64,000 bases of DNA, from positions 1 to 64,000 of IMG/VR virus record IMGVR_UViG_3300017917_002918. One strand, given 5' to 3'. Below are positions 19,654-28,301 of this stretch, in pieces. The DNA comes from a virus. The notes under the pieces are model-generated. The model worked only from the letters and a program-made list of their open reading frames with translations, had not been told where the DNA came from and did not search any database. The position numbers and the translations under genes are program-made. Positions within the stretch are counted from its first letter, which is position 1; each line of letters opens with the position of its first letter.

Positions 19654-21191
19654 TGGCATATTTAAGTGATTTTACAAAGAAAGAAGCATATGGTAACCAA
19701 GTAGAAATTTCAGGTATTGAAAGTATAATTCATGAAGACACAGCAAATCAAGCTACGTATGGTAATCATTGTGAATTGTCAAATACTAAAATTGTAGCAG
19801 TATATAATGATGTAACAAACAACAAAGGTATGGTTAGAGTTGGAGATAGAGTGTCTGATTTTTGTATCGAATGGGGTGAACCATTGGAATTTTACAACGG
19901 TTCTTGTAAACATATTATACCTATTAGAGTTAGTGATACAAAATTCGCAATTGTATATGTTCAAGCATCTGATGATGATGGATATATTATAGCAGGGACT
20001 ATTAGTAATACTATACCAACCATAGGCACTCCTATAGAATTTAAGGACGCATCTACTTGTATACCTATAGGTGCGGAACTTTGGAGTGATGACAAGGTGT
20101 TAATAGCATATGCAAACGGAACTACAAATGGGCAGTGTAGAGTTGTAGACACCAGTAATATTAATACATTAGTATTGGGTACAGAAGCTACGTTTAAAGC
20201 AACGACCGATATATCAGCCTATACAACATTAAAGCAAGTATGCATACATAGTCCAACACTTGCCACAGTGGTGTATAGAGTATCAAACACTGCTACAAAA
20301 TGTCAATGTTTAACATTGAGTGGTTCAACTATTACACCAAGTGGATCAGAAACTACATTTGGTGGTACGGCAGATATACAGTATCCAAAAATAGGATGTT
20401 TGTCATCAACAACATTTGTTTTGGCATATTTGGATGTAACTGCTACTAACTTTGGAAACTGCCAAATAGGTACTATTTCGGGAACGTCTATAACAGCGGG
20501 AGCCAATGAATATTCGTTTCAAGCAGTAGATTTACCTACTAGAAGACATAGTATTGTAGTAATAGATGGTACTAAGTATGCAATTATATATTCTGATGGA
20601 ACAACGGGTCAATTTGCTTGTGTTGCAACTGTAAATGGAACAACCATAAGTTATTCAAACGCATCCAATATTGGCACAGGGAGTAATGGTTATTATTATG
20701 GTGAAAGTTTTAATGGTACAACAAATTTAACATACACGAAATCCAATCAATTAACATTTAGTTGGTTAAATCGTTACAATAATCAATTCATATGTGGTAT
20801 GCTTGAAATACAAACACATGCAATAATACCAAAAGCCATGTGCAAAAGAGTGGTTACCGTAGGATTAAATGAACAAATAGAAATATCTAGTGTTTATTTA
20901 AAAAGTAATAGTAGGGGTTTCAAAATGAATAGTTCCTTTGTAACTGCTATCACAGGTAGTTTATATTTGGATGGTACAATGTCCAATAATATGTTTTATT
21001 CAACTTCAGACGAAGGAGAAGGAATGGGGTATTATACTTATGAAAGAGAATGTGCCAAAGTTTTATTAGGTAATAATCCTATAATTCTTAAATCGGGACA
21101 ATCTCTATATGCAAGTATAAACACAAATCAAAGTTCGCACAGTGGAAAAGGATCTTGTACTGTTTTTGGTGTTAAAAGGGTGGTGGTCTAA
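19653..21191 (+). CDS. Beta-propeller-like tail fibre protein
   Basis: A 512-aa beta-rich protein. Recurrent units of about 50 residues contain a hydrophobic strand ending A-x-x-Y (IVAVYND, FAIVYVQ, VLIAYAN, FVLAYLD, YAIIYSD), a propeller-like pattern. The last 120 residues look like a separate jelly-roll domain. It overlaps its neighbours by one or two bases on both sides, implying a tight translation unit. A receptor-binding role is plausible but unproved. Confidence 0.6.
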   Translation: MAYLSDFTKKEAYGNQVEISGIESIIHEDTANQATYGNHCELSNTKIVAVYNDVTNNKGMVRVGDRVSDFCIEWGEPLEFYNGSCKHIIPIRVSDTKFAIVYVQASDDDGYIIAGTISNTIPTIGTPIEFKDASTCIPIGAELWSDDKVLIAYANGTTNGQCRVVDTSNINTLVLGTEATFKATTDISAYTTLKQVCIHSPTLATVVYRVSNTATKCQCLTLSGSTITPSGSETTFGGTADIQYPKIGCLSSTTFVLAYLDVTATNFGNCQIGTISGTSITAGANEYSFQAVDLPTRRHSIVVIDGTKYAIIYSDGTTGQFACVATVNGTTISYSNASNIGTGSNGYYYGESFNGTTNLTYTKSNQLTFSWLNRYNNQFICGMLEIQTHAIIPKAMCKRVVTVGLNEQIEISSVYLKSNSRGFKMNSSFVTAITGSLYLDGTMSNNMFYSTSDEGEGMGYYTYERECAKVLLGNNPIILKSGQSLYASINTNQSSHSGKGSCTVFGVKRVVV

Positions 21192-21400
21192 TGCTTATAA
21201 TCACAAATAAAAATTTTAAAATATTAAACGTGCTAGATACTATTGAATTTGTTGATACTAACTGGGTTAAACTACATGGTGATAATTTAATACAATTGGA
21301 TATGGTTATTATAACCGAGGTTGAGTCAATTCCTGAAGATGTAGAGTATTACAAAGATGGTGTGTTTACAGAATTGTGCCAGAAAGCCTCCACGCTTTAG
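21191..21400 (+). pseudogene. 5' part of a small tail gene split by the TnpB element
   Basis: It encodes about 62 tail-like residues (MLIITNKNFKILNVLDT onward, to GVFTEL), then runs into the element's left-end hairpin and stops within its TTTAG loop. The likely continuation is at about 23776-23997. The start overlaps the previous stop. The protein may still be made in truncated form. Confidence 0.6.
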
Positions 21401-21430
21401 CGTGTGAGGATGAATGGCATAATAACCGTG

Positions 21431-21444
21431 TAATTAAATTATAA
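21431..21444 (+). promoter_or_regulatory. Dispersed operator-like motif upstream of the Xre gene promoter
   Basis: TAATTAAATTATAA ends three bases before the -35 box at 21448, so a bound protein could occlude RNA polymerase. Confidence 0.5.
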
Positions 21445-21447
21445 TTA

Positions 21448-21476
21448 TTGACAAAGCCATATTGCTATGATATTAT
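21448..21476 (+). promoter_or_regulatory. Promoter of the Xre-type gene
   Basis: TTGACA (21448-21453), 17-bp spacer, TATTAT (21471-21476). Confidence 0.75.
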
Positions 21477-21548
21477 ATTCTCAATATATATTATAGTTAC
21501 CAATATCAAATAAATCATATATAATATGTATTGAGGAGTGTGATTAAT

Positions 21549-21755
21549 ATGGCAATAAAAAATAGATTGAAAGAGATATTAGAAGAACGTGGAATTAAAC
21601 AGTCATTTATAGTAGAAAAATGTGGATTAACTAAAGGTACAGTATCTAATCTTGTTAACAATAAATACACTACAAGTATTGATATAGCCTTTAAAATCGC
21701 AAAACTATTAAATATGAATTTCACTGATATATTCTATGATGATGAAAATGAATAA
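21549..21755 (+). CDS. Xre/Cro-family helix-turn-helix regulator
   Basis: A 68-aa single-domain HTH_3 protein. Its recognition region, KQSFIVEKCGLTKGTVSNLV, is the classic Cro/CI pattern, followed by two capping helices. GAGGAG lies upstream and ATG 21549 (MAIKNRLKEI) is the natural domain start; the longer GTG form is less likely. It lies within the TnpB element and may control the element or phage promoters. Its targets are unknown. Confidence 0.85.
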   Translation: MAIKNRLKEILEERGIKQSFIVEKCGLTKGTVSNLVNNKYTTSIDIAFKIAKLLNMNFTDIFYDDENE

Positions 21756-21800
21756 TGTTTGTTTAATTAAAACCTTTGTTTATTATCTTGAACTAAAGTA

Positions 21801-21829
21801 TTGACAAAACAAACTATTTCCTATATAAT
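21801..21829 (+). promoter_or_regulatory. Promoter ahead of the small zinc protein
   Basis: TTGACA (21801-21806), 17-bp spacer, TATAAT (21824-21829): a consensus vegetative promoter. Its transcript could run on into the TnpB homologue. Confidence 0.82.
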
Positions 21830-21881
21830 ATAGTTATAGGGTTGATATAAGCCTTAATATATTATATAGGAGGTATTACAT

Positions 21882-22067
21882 ATGAAGTTAAATCAATTCG
21901 GTGATGAGATATTCCAATGTGTACTATGTAATCAAGAATTTGAGTTAGAACATGATAAGCCATATTTATTAAAGGGTAGTTTGTCAAGAGATTCACATAA
22001 CCAAGAGATCGAAATACATATTTGTGAATACTGTGCCTGTAAGTTAGGTCAATGGGATGAAGTTTAA
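21882..22067 (+). CDS. Small four-cysteine zinc-ribbon protein
   Basis: A 61-aa protein with two C-x-x-C pairs (CVLC near residue 13, CEYC near 50), consistent with one zinc ribbon. AGGAGG precedes ATG 21882. It stands between the Xre gene and the TnpB homologue. No specific function is recognised. Confidence 0.7.
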   Translation: MKLNQFGDEIFQCVLCNQEFELEHDKPYLLKGSLSRDSHNQEIEIHICEYCACKLGQWDEV

Positions 22068-22116
22068 ATTATAATTATATAAACAAATATAAATAAGAAT
22101 GTGAGGTGAATATTCA

Positions 22117-23613
22117 TTGAGTGATAGATTTTGTATTACATTTCCACTAGCAACCGAACTATACCAAGAAGATATATTAGGGAAAAGATTTGAAATAGGT
22201 AGAAAAATATATAATGCTCTTTTGGGCAAGGTATATAAAAGATATAATTGTATGATACAAACTCGTAAATACAGAGAGTTAAAATCACAGGTTGCATTAT
22301 TGTATAAATCAGCCGACAAAGCTAGTCAAAAAGAACTAAAATCAGTGTATGCAGAATTGAATGAAATGTATAAACTATATAGACTTAATGAATATTTCCT
22401 TCACGAAGATGTTAAATTTATGCAACACCAATTCAAGGTTAATATAGACGCATTCACAGCTCAAAAAATAGCTACTAGAGTTTGGAGAGCAGTAGACGAT
22501 TTATTATTCGGTGAAGCAGAATCACTACACTTTAAAAAACATGGTGAGTTAGATTCTCTAGAAGGGAAGTGGAATAAATCAGGAATTAAATTTAAAGACA
22601 ACTGTGTAACATGGAATGGATTAAAAATACCAGTTAAAATTAATTATAATAATCCATATGAATATCAAGCCATGCAAAATGATATATGTTTTTGTAGAAT
22701 TAAACGTAAATTTGTGCGTGGTAAGTATAAGTATTACCTACAGTTGGTTTTAAAGGGTTTTCCACCAATGAAAATAGACAAAGAAACTGGAGAAATCAAA
22801 AGATGTATCAGAACAGGTAAAGTTGGATTAGACATAGGAACTCAAACTATTGCTATTAGTAGTAATACAGATGTTAAATTATTAGAACTTGCCGATAGAG
22901 TCCAAAATATAGAGAATGATAAACGCAGACTACTTAGATACATGGACAGAAGTAAACGAGCTAACAATCCAGATAACTTTAACGAAAATGGTACGGTAAA
23001 AAAACAAGGTAATAAAAAGGTTAAATGGGTTAAAGGTAATAAATATAGCAAAGCTCAAAATAAACTCAGAGAATTATATCGCAAACAAGCAGATATTAGG
23101 AAACTGCAACATGAACAATTATCAAATTGTATAATATCATTAGGTGATGAAATATACGTTGAAACCATGAACTTTAATGGATTACAACGCAGAGCTAAAA
23201 ATACCACAGTCAATGAAAAAACAGGTAGAATCAATAAGAAAAAGAGATTTGGTAAATCATTGGCAAATAAAGCTCCTGCGATGCTAATTAAGATTATCGA
23301 TAGAAAATTAGGATATTTTAATAAAGAAATAATAAAAATTAATACATGGACTGTAAAAGCAAGTCAATATAATCATTTTGATGGCGAATGTAATAAAAAG
23401 CAATTATCAACTAGATGGAATAATTTCAACGGTTTAAAGATTCAAAGGGACTTGTATTCAGCATTTTTAATTATGAATGTAAATAACGATTTAAGTAGTG
23501 TTAATAAGGAATTATGTGATAATAGTTTTAATAAGTTTAAGATATTACATGACAAAGAGATTAATAGATTGATGAGTGTGAAGTTAAACAATGCGTTGAA
23601 AAATGTGATATAG
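22117..23613 (+). CDS. Divergent TnpB-family RuvC nuclease without zinc ribbon
   Basis: A 498-aa protein starting at TTG 22117 after GTGAGGTGA. RuvC residues are intact: Asp in VGLDIGTQTI (about 238), Glu in IYVETMNF (about 349) and Asp in KIQRDLYSAF (about 449). The region between the last two, where TnpB normally has four zinc-binding cysteines, has only one Cys (DGECNKKQ). It is longer than usual TnpB. This suits a specialised or domesticated branch that keeps nuclease residues, unlike TldR regulators, whose RuvC site is degraded. Confidence 0.82.
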   Translation: MSDRFCITFPLATELYQEDILGKRFEIGRKIYNALLGKVYKRYNCMIQTRKYRELKSQVALLYKSADKASQKELKSVYAELNEMYKLYRLNEYFLHEDVKFMQHQFKVNIDAFTAQKIATRVWRAVDDLLFGEAESLHFKKHGELDSLEGKWNKSGIKFKDNCVTWNGLKIPVKINYNNPYEYQAMQNDICFCRIKRKFVRGKYKYYLQLVLKGFPPMKIDKETGEIKRCIRTGKVGLDIGTQTIAISSNTDVKLLELADRVQNIENDKRRLLRYMDRSKRANNPDNFNENGTVKKQGNKKVKWVKGNKYSKAQNKLRELYRKQADIRKLQHEQLSNCIISLGDEIYVETMNFNGLQRRAKNTTVNEKTGRINKKKRFGKSLANKAPAMLIKIIDRKLGYFNKEIIKINTWTVKASQYNHFDGECNKKQLSTRWNNFNGLKIQRDLYSAFLIMNVNNDLSSVNKELCDNSFNKFKILHDKEINRLMSVKLNNALKNVI

Positions 23614-23775
23614 AAATAAGACGGGTTTTGAATTGAGCCTATATGCTAACGTCAATGAGTTAGTTGTAACTCTTGTTAGTGAAAGTCTTACAGAAATCAA
23701 TTAGTGATAATAAATCTCGATTTATTATAGAATTTGAATAGTATGTAAGAACCTGCCGAGCTTTAGCTCGTGCAG
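23614..23775 (+). ncRNA. Probable guide RNA scaffold 3' of the TnpB homologue
   Basis: This 160-bp non-coding stretch between the TnpB stop and the right-end hairpin holds stems such as CTAACG...TGTTAG and TAAATC...GATTTA. It ends in the hairpin whose right arm reads GCTTTAGCTCGTGCAGAGATTC, the style of IS605 right ends that form the 3' scaffold of omegaRNAs. The putative guide would be the start of the tail-gene remnant. Expression is unproved. Confidence 0.5.
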
Positions 23776-23997
23776 AGATTCAGATCTTACAATCCACTTA
23801 TTCAGGATGCAAGTTTGAAAGAGTATAAATCTAAAGTAAAAGAACTCATAAGAAAAAGATATGAGTCTGCTGAGGAAGAGCTTGCTATAATGAGAAAGCA
23901 TGTAGCAGGTATAGATAATAAGAATGAATTCGATGACTACAATACTTATGTTGAAAATTGTAAATTACAAGCTAAAGAAGAACTGGGCTTAGTGTAA
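23770..23997 (+). pseudogene. 3' part of the split tail gene
   Basis: The frame from about 23776 encodes SYNPLIQDASLKEYKSKVKE and a helical tail of about 70 residues, with no Shine-Dalgarno ahead of GTG 23770. It fits as the C-terminal part of the gene begun at 21191; together they would give roughly 135 residues. Its reading frame is still intact. Confidence 0.5.
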
Positions 23998-24169
23998 GTA
24001 AAATGAAACTTTTATTGGAATTATTACTTTAAATTTTAAGGTTATTTGTTATGTTGTGATGTTATTAATTAATATTTTTAATCACAACATATGAATGCCT
24101 TAATTTTTTATTGGTGATTTATTTTATATTTTTATGTTGTAATTAACTTATGACAATGTGTAAAAACTA

Positions 24170-24221
24170 TTGACAAAATAGACATAATATGCTATACTAA
24201 TATTTTAGGCATATTGTGTCT
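24170..24221 (+). promoter_or_regulatory. Promoter with overlapping 13-bp inverted repeat operator
   Basis: TTGACA (24170-24175), 17-bp spacer, TATACT (24193-24198). AGACATAATATGC (24180-24192) and GCATATTGTGTCT (24209-24221) form an inverted repeat (12 of 13) flanking the -10 box. This is a textbook repressor operator controlling the long leader of the antirepressor gene. Confidence 0.7.
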
Positions 24222-24523
24222 ATATTTTTTATGTATTTATATTTTTTGTGTTTGTAATTAAATTATAATTATTTATATTATTCATTAATTTAATTGTAGC
24301 ATAGATATATTGTTCAAGTCAAGAATTATATTGTAGATTTATTTAATAATTAATTTATGATTGTGGTGATAATTATTGAATATGTGTGCAATATAATTGC
24401 ACAAAGTAGGAATAGCGCATGCAACGCAAAACGAGGAAGTCTTTATCCCTTCCTTCCTCTTTCCTACTATTAATAAAAGAATGGAAATTATAAAGTGCGT
24501 AGAAGGGTTAAGGTGTAAAAAGA
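24222..24523 (+). other. Long untranslated leader of the antirepressor gene
   Basis: No gene is seen over about 300 bp. It contains a TAATTAAATTATAA copy (24255-24268), the variant TAATTAATTTATGA (24345 region) and a hairpin GAGGAAG/CTTCCTC (24433-24459), possibly an attenuator. The remainder is AT-rich with no recognised riboswitch. Confidence 0.5.
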
Positions 24524-25702
24524 ATGAATAATGAGTTTAAAAAGTTGTCAGTATTTGAGAATGTGGAATTAGGAGAAATTAGGACAGTTTTAATTGATGA
24601 AGCAATTTATTTTGTCGGTAATGATGTTGCAAATGTACTAGAGTATGCACGACCAAGAGAGGCTATTTCAGCTCATTGTAAGGGTGCGGTAAGTTACAGC
24701 ATCCCTACAAACGGTGGTAGACAAGAAACAAAAATTATTCCAGAAGGTGATCTTTATCGTTTAATATTTAAAGCTGCCGATCAAAGTAAAAATCTCAATA
24801 TAAAAGAAAAAGCTGAAAAATTTGAGAGATGGATTTTTGATGAGGTTTTACCAACTATTAGAAAACACGGGGCTTACATAACGGAAGATGTTGATGAGGA
24901 ATATGTTAAAAATGAATTGAGATTTTCTAAAAATAAAACTATTAAAACTTTTAGTTCAGCAACACCTTCAGAAATAACCCAACTATATTCAGAATTTAAA
25001 CAATATATAGATGTTGAATATAAATACAAGACTGATGAGAGAATCGCAAGATATAGAAGTGTTGAAAAAGGACTAGAGAATTTACATGATAGTACAGCTT
25101 CACTAGGAGTAACCAAGATTGGCGATTGCTATAACATCCAACTGTTAAAGGAACAAGTAATTTTTGACAGAACAAAATTAGGAAATAGAATGTCTGGTGG
25201 CGAAAAGGGAGTTAAAACAAAAACTATTAACAAACTCACTGGTCATATAGAAGCCATTGAATCACAATTACAAGATGCTATAGTAGAAGTAGTGGATTTG
25301 AAGATTCAATTAGATAACAGTATTCCCTATCCTGCGTATAATGAATTTATAAAACTCAACATACATGGTATAAGTAATAACTATTTATTTGAACATAAAA
25401 ATGGTGGAACATTTAAAACTGATACATATAAAAATTGGATTAATCGTTTTCCACTGGTAAAAATGCCAGTCAAGGAATTCTGGAATGTAGATTGGACTAA
25501 ACCAATAGAGATATTTTTACACTATGTTGCCCTAGCACGTTTTGATCATACAAATTGTGACAAGGCTATCATCGACCATATTATTCAAAGAGTTTATAAG
25601 GAAGATGATAACATTGTTCACAGAGTTCATAGTGAGCGTATTGGCACTTGTAACGACTATACAAGTGGCGAAATACACTTTCACATTAGGAATGTATTGT
25701 AA
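24524..25702 (+). CDS. BRO-N antirepressor fused to a RusA-like C-terminal domain
   Basis: A 392-aa protein. Residues 1-120 are a BRO-N domain (VGNDVANVLEYARPREAI; LYRLIFKAADQ; FERWIFDEVLPTIRKHGAY), typical of phage antirepressors. The centre is helical. Residues about 300-392 read FWNVDWTKPIEIFLHYVALA, then DHTNCDKAIIDHI and EDDNIV: the D-x-x-N-x-x-K-x-x-x-D...DD pattern of RusA Holliday-junction resolvases. AAGGTG precedes the ATG. The promoter and operator at 24170 make it a likely lysis-lysogeny switch gene. Confidence 0.75.
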   Translation: MNNEFKKLSVFENVELGEIRTVLIDEAIYFVGNDVANVLEYARPREAISAHCKGAVSYSIPTNGGRQETKIIPEGDLYRLIFKAADQSKNLNIKEKAEKFERWIFDEVLPTIRKHGAYITEDVDEEYVKNELRFSKNKTIKTFSSATPSEITQLYSEFKQYIDVEYKYKTDERIARYRSVEKGLENLHDSTASLGVTKIGDCYNIQLLKEQVIFDRTKLGNRMSGGEKGVKTKTINKLTGHIEAIESQLQDAIVEVVDLKIQLDNSIPYPAYNEFIKLNIHGISNNYLFEHKNGGTFKTDTYKNWINRFPLVKMPVKEFWNVDWTKPIEIFLHYVALARFDHTNCDKAIIDHIIQRVYKEDDNIVHRVHSERIGTCNDYTSGEIHFHIRNVL

Positions 25703-25715
25703 GACTTTTCTCTAG

Positions 25716-25729
25716 TAATTAAATTATAA
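25716..25729 (+). promoter_or_regulatory. Dispersed operator-like motif cluster downstream of the antirepressor
   Basis: TAATTAAATTATAA at 25716, with partial copies ACTTAAATTATAA (25731) and AAATTAAATTATAA (25791), all in the 140-bp gap before the GIY-YIG-type gene. This is the densest cluster of the motif. Confidence 0.5.
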
Positions 25730-25844
25730 CACTTAAATTATAAATTTGCAATAGAAATTATAAATATTAATTAAACAAATATACATACATAAATTAAATT
25801 ATAATTTCTATTGTAAATTAAAATATCGTATAAAGGAGTAATCT

Positions 25845-26165
25845 ATGCAACAAGGATATGTATATGCAATTTGTGATGGGCTACCTGACAATAATATAAA
25901 AATAGGATATTCAACCAATCCCAAGATGAGACTTAAACAACTTAATACTGGGAATCATTCACGATTATATATACTATGCCAATTTGTTGGTGATAAGGAA
26001 TTGGAGAAGTCTATCCATAGTAAGTTTAGGAAGATTAGATATAACGGTGAATGGATGTATAGTACGGCTGAGTTGGTGAATTATTTGAATAGTATGAGTA
26101 ATGATAGTTTTATTGAGTTAGATGGTGATGGTAAGTTGAGAAGTTATATGAAGATGCGGATGTAA
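25845..26165 (+). CDS. T5orf172/MUG113-type GIY-YIG domain protein
   Basis: A 106-aa protein beginning MQQGYVYAICDGLPDNNIKI, then GYSTNPKMRLKQLNTG. The paired Tyr strands, Arg of R-L-K-Q-L and late Glu (NGEWM) fit the T5orf172 subgroup of GIY-YIG proteins. AAAGGAG precedes ATG 25845. Such proteins occur beside BRO-N genes in phages; nuclease activity is not certain. Confidence 0.8.
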   Translation: MQQGYVYAICDGLPDNNIKIGYSTNPKMRLKQLNTGNHSRLYILCQFVGDKELEKSIHSKFRKIRYNGEWMYSTAELVNYLNSMSNDSFIELDGDGKLRSYMKMRM

Positions 26166-26278
26166 GTTAAATTATAAGTATTTGTCATAGATTCAACTTG
26201 GTATATTACGTGCCAGATTCAATGTGTGACAAAAGTTACACCAATGAGAATAGATTGAGCCTAATTACCTCAATTAAC

Positions 26279-26313
26279 AAGCTAGGTTATTGCTCCTGCG
26301 CCTAGCTTTCTTG
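26279..26313 (+). terminator. Hairpin ahead of the primase-like gene
   Basis: AAGCTAGG (26279-26286) pairs with CCTAGCTT (26301-26308), followed by TCTTGTTGT. It may be a terminator or attenuator; the T-run is weak. Confidence 0.55.
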
Positions 26314-26349
26314 TTGTAATAACGCAGGGACAAGAATGGAGCAATAATT

Positions 26350-28287
26350 ATGAAGATTAAGTGTATGATTGACAAGCAAAAGTTTAACAAGAAACCCACA
26401 GGATATGAAACAGCAGGTATCCAAAAAAGATTAGCTCAAACAGAAGTCAGTGTTGATGAATTATCAAAGTTGTTATCTAGTGGATGTACGTTTAAACCTG
26501 CATTGCTAAATGGAACAAAAAGTGATGATTGGATTTCGCAACAAATATTTGCATTAGATTTCGATGGTAATACTACAATACAAAGTGAATTAGATAGGTG
26601 TGTGGAACTCAATATATTACCTATATTTGGTTATACCTCATTCTCGCACACAGAAGAGAAACACAAGTTTAGATTAGTGTTTGCATTAGATGAACCTATA
26701 ACTGATAGATATATAAGGAATAAGTTACAAATAACCTTGATCAAGATATTCAGTAACAGTGATCAAGTCACTTTCGATCCTGCTAGGATATTCTATGGTG
26801 GTAAGAAGTTAATTTATGATAATATGAATGATAGGATCAATGTTAGTGATATTATTGATAACTATTATAAAGATGAATTCATTAATACTATACCCTTATC
26901 AAAATCGAAAGAAAAAACAGCCGAAACGCTTGTCGCTAAAGGTGTAGAGTGTGGTGGGAACTTGATGGGGGAATATATTACAGGTATAGATTTTGATAAT
27001 ACCAATAATATATTCCCCCATCAAGTTCAATCACCCGAAACTCCTTGTGTGATAAAGCTTATTAGAGATCGCAACGAAGAAAAACTAAGAGAGAAGCTAA
27101 ATTACCCTAAGAGGATATTCGAAACGGAAATGGAATTTCTAGATTTCATTAGAAAAGAAATAGACTTAGGTGAGTTATTGGAACTAAAGTATCCATCATC
27201 TTTTAAGTGTTTATTGCATGTGGATAGTGATAATTCGGCAGGTATATTTAAAAATGAAGACGGTGTCTATTTATACAAGTGTTTCAGTAGTAATTGTAGA
27301 CATGGGAATAGGGCTTTAAACATTATAACACTGATTGAATCATTGACTAACTTTAGGAGTAGACACAAGACATATGAATTCATCAAATCAATTTTCAACA
27401 TAGAATTATGCGAAACAGAGTTTCAAAAAGAACAAATTAAAAATATAGCCAATATACAAAAGGCGTTGTACACATCTGAATTTAATGCGAATTGTCCTGT
27501 TGCTAATAATAATACTAGACATGTGCAAAGGTTATTTTTAACTTTGCTAACACTAGCAAGTCAACATATTTATGATGAAGATTACACTGACAGAGAAGGT
27601 AATATAATATTTTTTGCATCTTTAAATCATATAGGTAAAGAAATGAACCTTAATAAGATTGATGCTGAGAAAATATCGCAAAGACTATCAGTATTAATCT
27701 ATCATAAATTAATAATAAAATTGGATGACATAGACATCCCAGAAAAATTATTAAAAAAGTCCCAAGGATATGCTATACATTCAAATTATGAAAAACGAGT
27801 TAATTGGTATGCTATTCCATCATTCGTAATTGAGCATTATGCAGATATTGAAATTCAAGGTCGTAAATGGAAAACCTTCGGGTACACAATTATAGGATCT
27901 TCGAGAGAGATGTTTTACAGAGCAGAAGGTAAGGCAATAGCGGATTATATATATCCACAACACAAATACACAATCGACAAATCAACAGGAGAAATAATGG
28001 ACAGAACAACTAGTAAATCTAGTGATGAAAAGACCAATATTATTGTTAAAAATATACTTAAATTAATTGATAAAAAGGGGTATGTTTTAGAAAAACAAGT
28101 TACTTCACTGTTAATGAAAGAGTATGGATGTTGTGAGGATACCGCTAAGAGACAGTTCAAAAAATCTCAGGCAGAAATAATTGAAAAATACAACTTGAAG
28201 AAAACTCAGACAACCAAGATTCTAAAAGAACAGTATAATATTAAATCAAAAGGTTATCCCTATATTTATGTCAAAAACAATACATAA
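26350..28287 (+). CDS. Primase-like replication protein
   Basis: A 645-aa protein. N-terminal residues about 55-160 (QQIFALDFDG, YTSFSHTEEKHKFRLVFALD) match a prim-pol-like fold seen in plasmid and phage initiators. A CHC2-like zinc region follows near 285-325 (HVDSDNSAG, KCFSSNCRHG). The C-terminus is helical with possible winged helices. GGAGCAA precedes the ATG. It could prime plasmid or phage replication, but a separate TOPRIM primase lies at 52305. A long hairpin lies within the coding sequence (26958-27028). Confidence 0.65.
   Translation: MKIKCMIDKQKFNKKPTGYETAGIQKRLAQTEVSVDELSKLLSSGCTFKPALLNGTKSDDWISQQIFALDFDGNTTIQSELDRCVELNILPIFGYTSFSHTEEKHKFRLVFALDEPITDRYIRNKLQITLIKIFSNSDQVTFDPARIFYGGKKLIYDNMNDRINVSDIIDNYYKDEFINTIPLSKSKEKTAETLVAKGVECGGNLMGEYITGIDFDNTNNIFPHQVQSPETPCVIKLIRDRNEEKLREKLNYPKRIFETEMEFLDFIRKEIDLGELLELKYPSSFKCLLHVDSDNSAGIFKNEDGVYLYKCFSSNCRHGNRALNIITLIESLTNFRSRHKTYEFIKSIFNIELCETEFQKEQIKNIANIQKALYTSEFNANCPVANNNTRHVQRLFLTLLTLASQHIYDEDYTDREGNIIFFASLNHIGKEMNLNKIDAEKISQRLSVLIYHKLIIKLDDIDIPEKLLKKSQGYAIHSNYEKRVNWYAIPSFVIEHYADIEIQGRKWKTFGYTIIGSSREMFYRAEGKAIADYIYPQHKYTIDKSTGEIMDRTTSKSSDEKTNIIVKNILKLIDKKGYVLEKQVTSLLMKEYGCCEDTAKRQFKKSQAEIIEKYNLKKTQTTKILKEQYNIKSKGYPYIYVKNNT
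26958..27028. repeat. Perfect 23-bp inverted repeat inside the primase-like gene
   Basis: The left arm 26958-26980 and right arm 27006-27028 are exact reverse complements, with a 25-nt loop holding an inner GGTAT/ATACC stem. It codes for residues about 204-227, between the prim-pol-like and zinc regions. Confidence 0.92.
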
Positions 28288-28301
28288 TAATTAATTTATG
28301 A

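Larger units (their letters stand above)
21387..23775 (+). mobile_element. TnpB element with matching end hairpins and cargo genes, no tnpA
   Basis: The two ends carry same-orientation hairpins of identical design: 4 bp, 5 bp, TTTA loop, 5 bp, one unpaired T, 4 bp. The left is CCTC-CACGC (21387-21409) and the right is CTGC-CGAGC (23753-23775). Same-orientation hairpins with an extrahelical T are the TnpA recognition feature of IS200/IS605 ends. Between them lie an Xre-type gene, a zinc protein and a TnpB homologue, each with its own ribosome binding site. The exact ends lie some bases outside these hairpins and are not resolved. Confidence 0.6.

Noticed and set aside
23770-23997. Independent 75-aa gene
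   Set aside because: No Shine-Dalgarno; the first residues come from the transposon end. Kept as a gene fragment.
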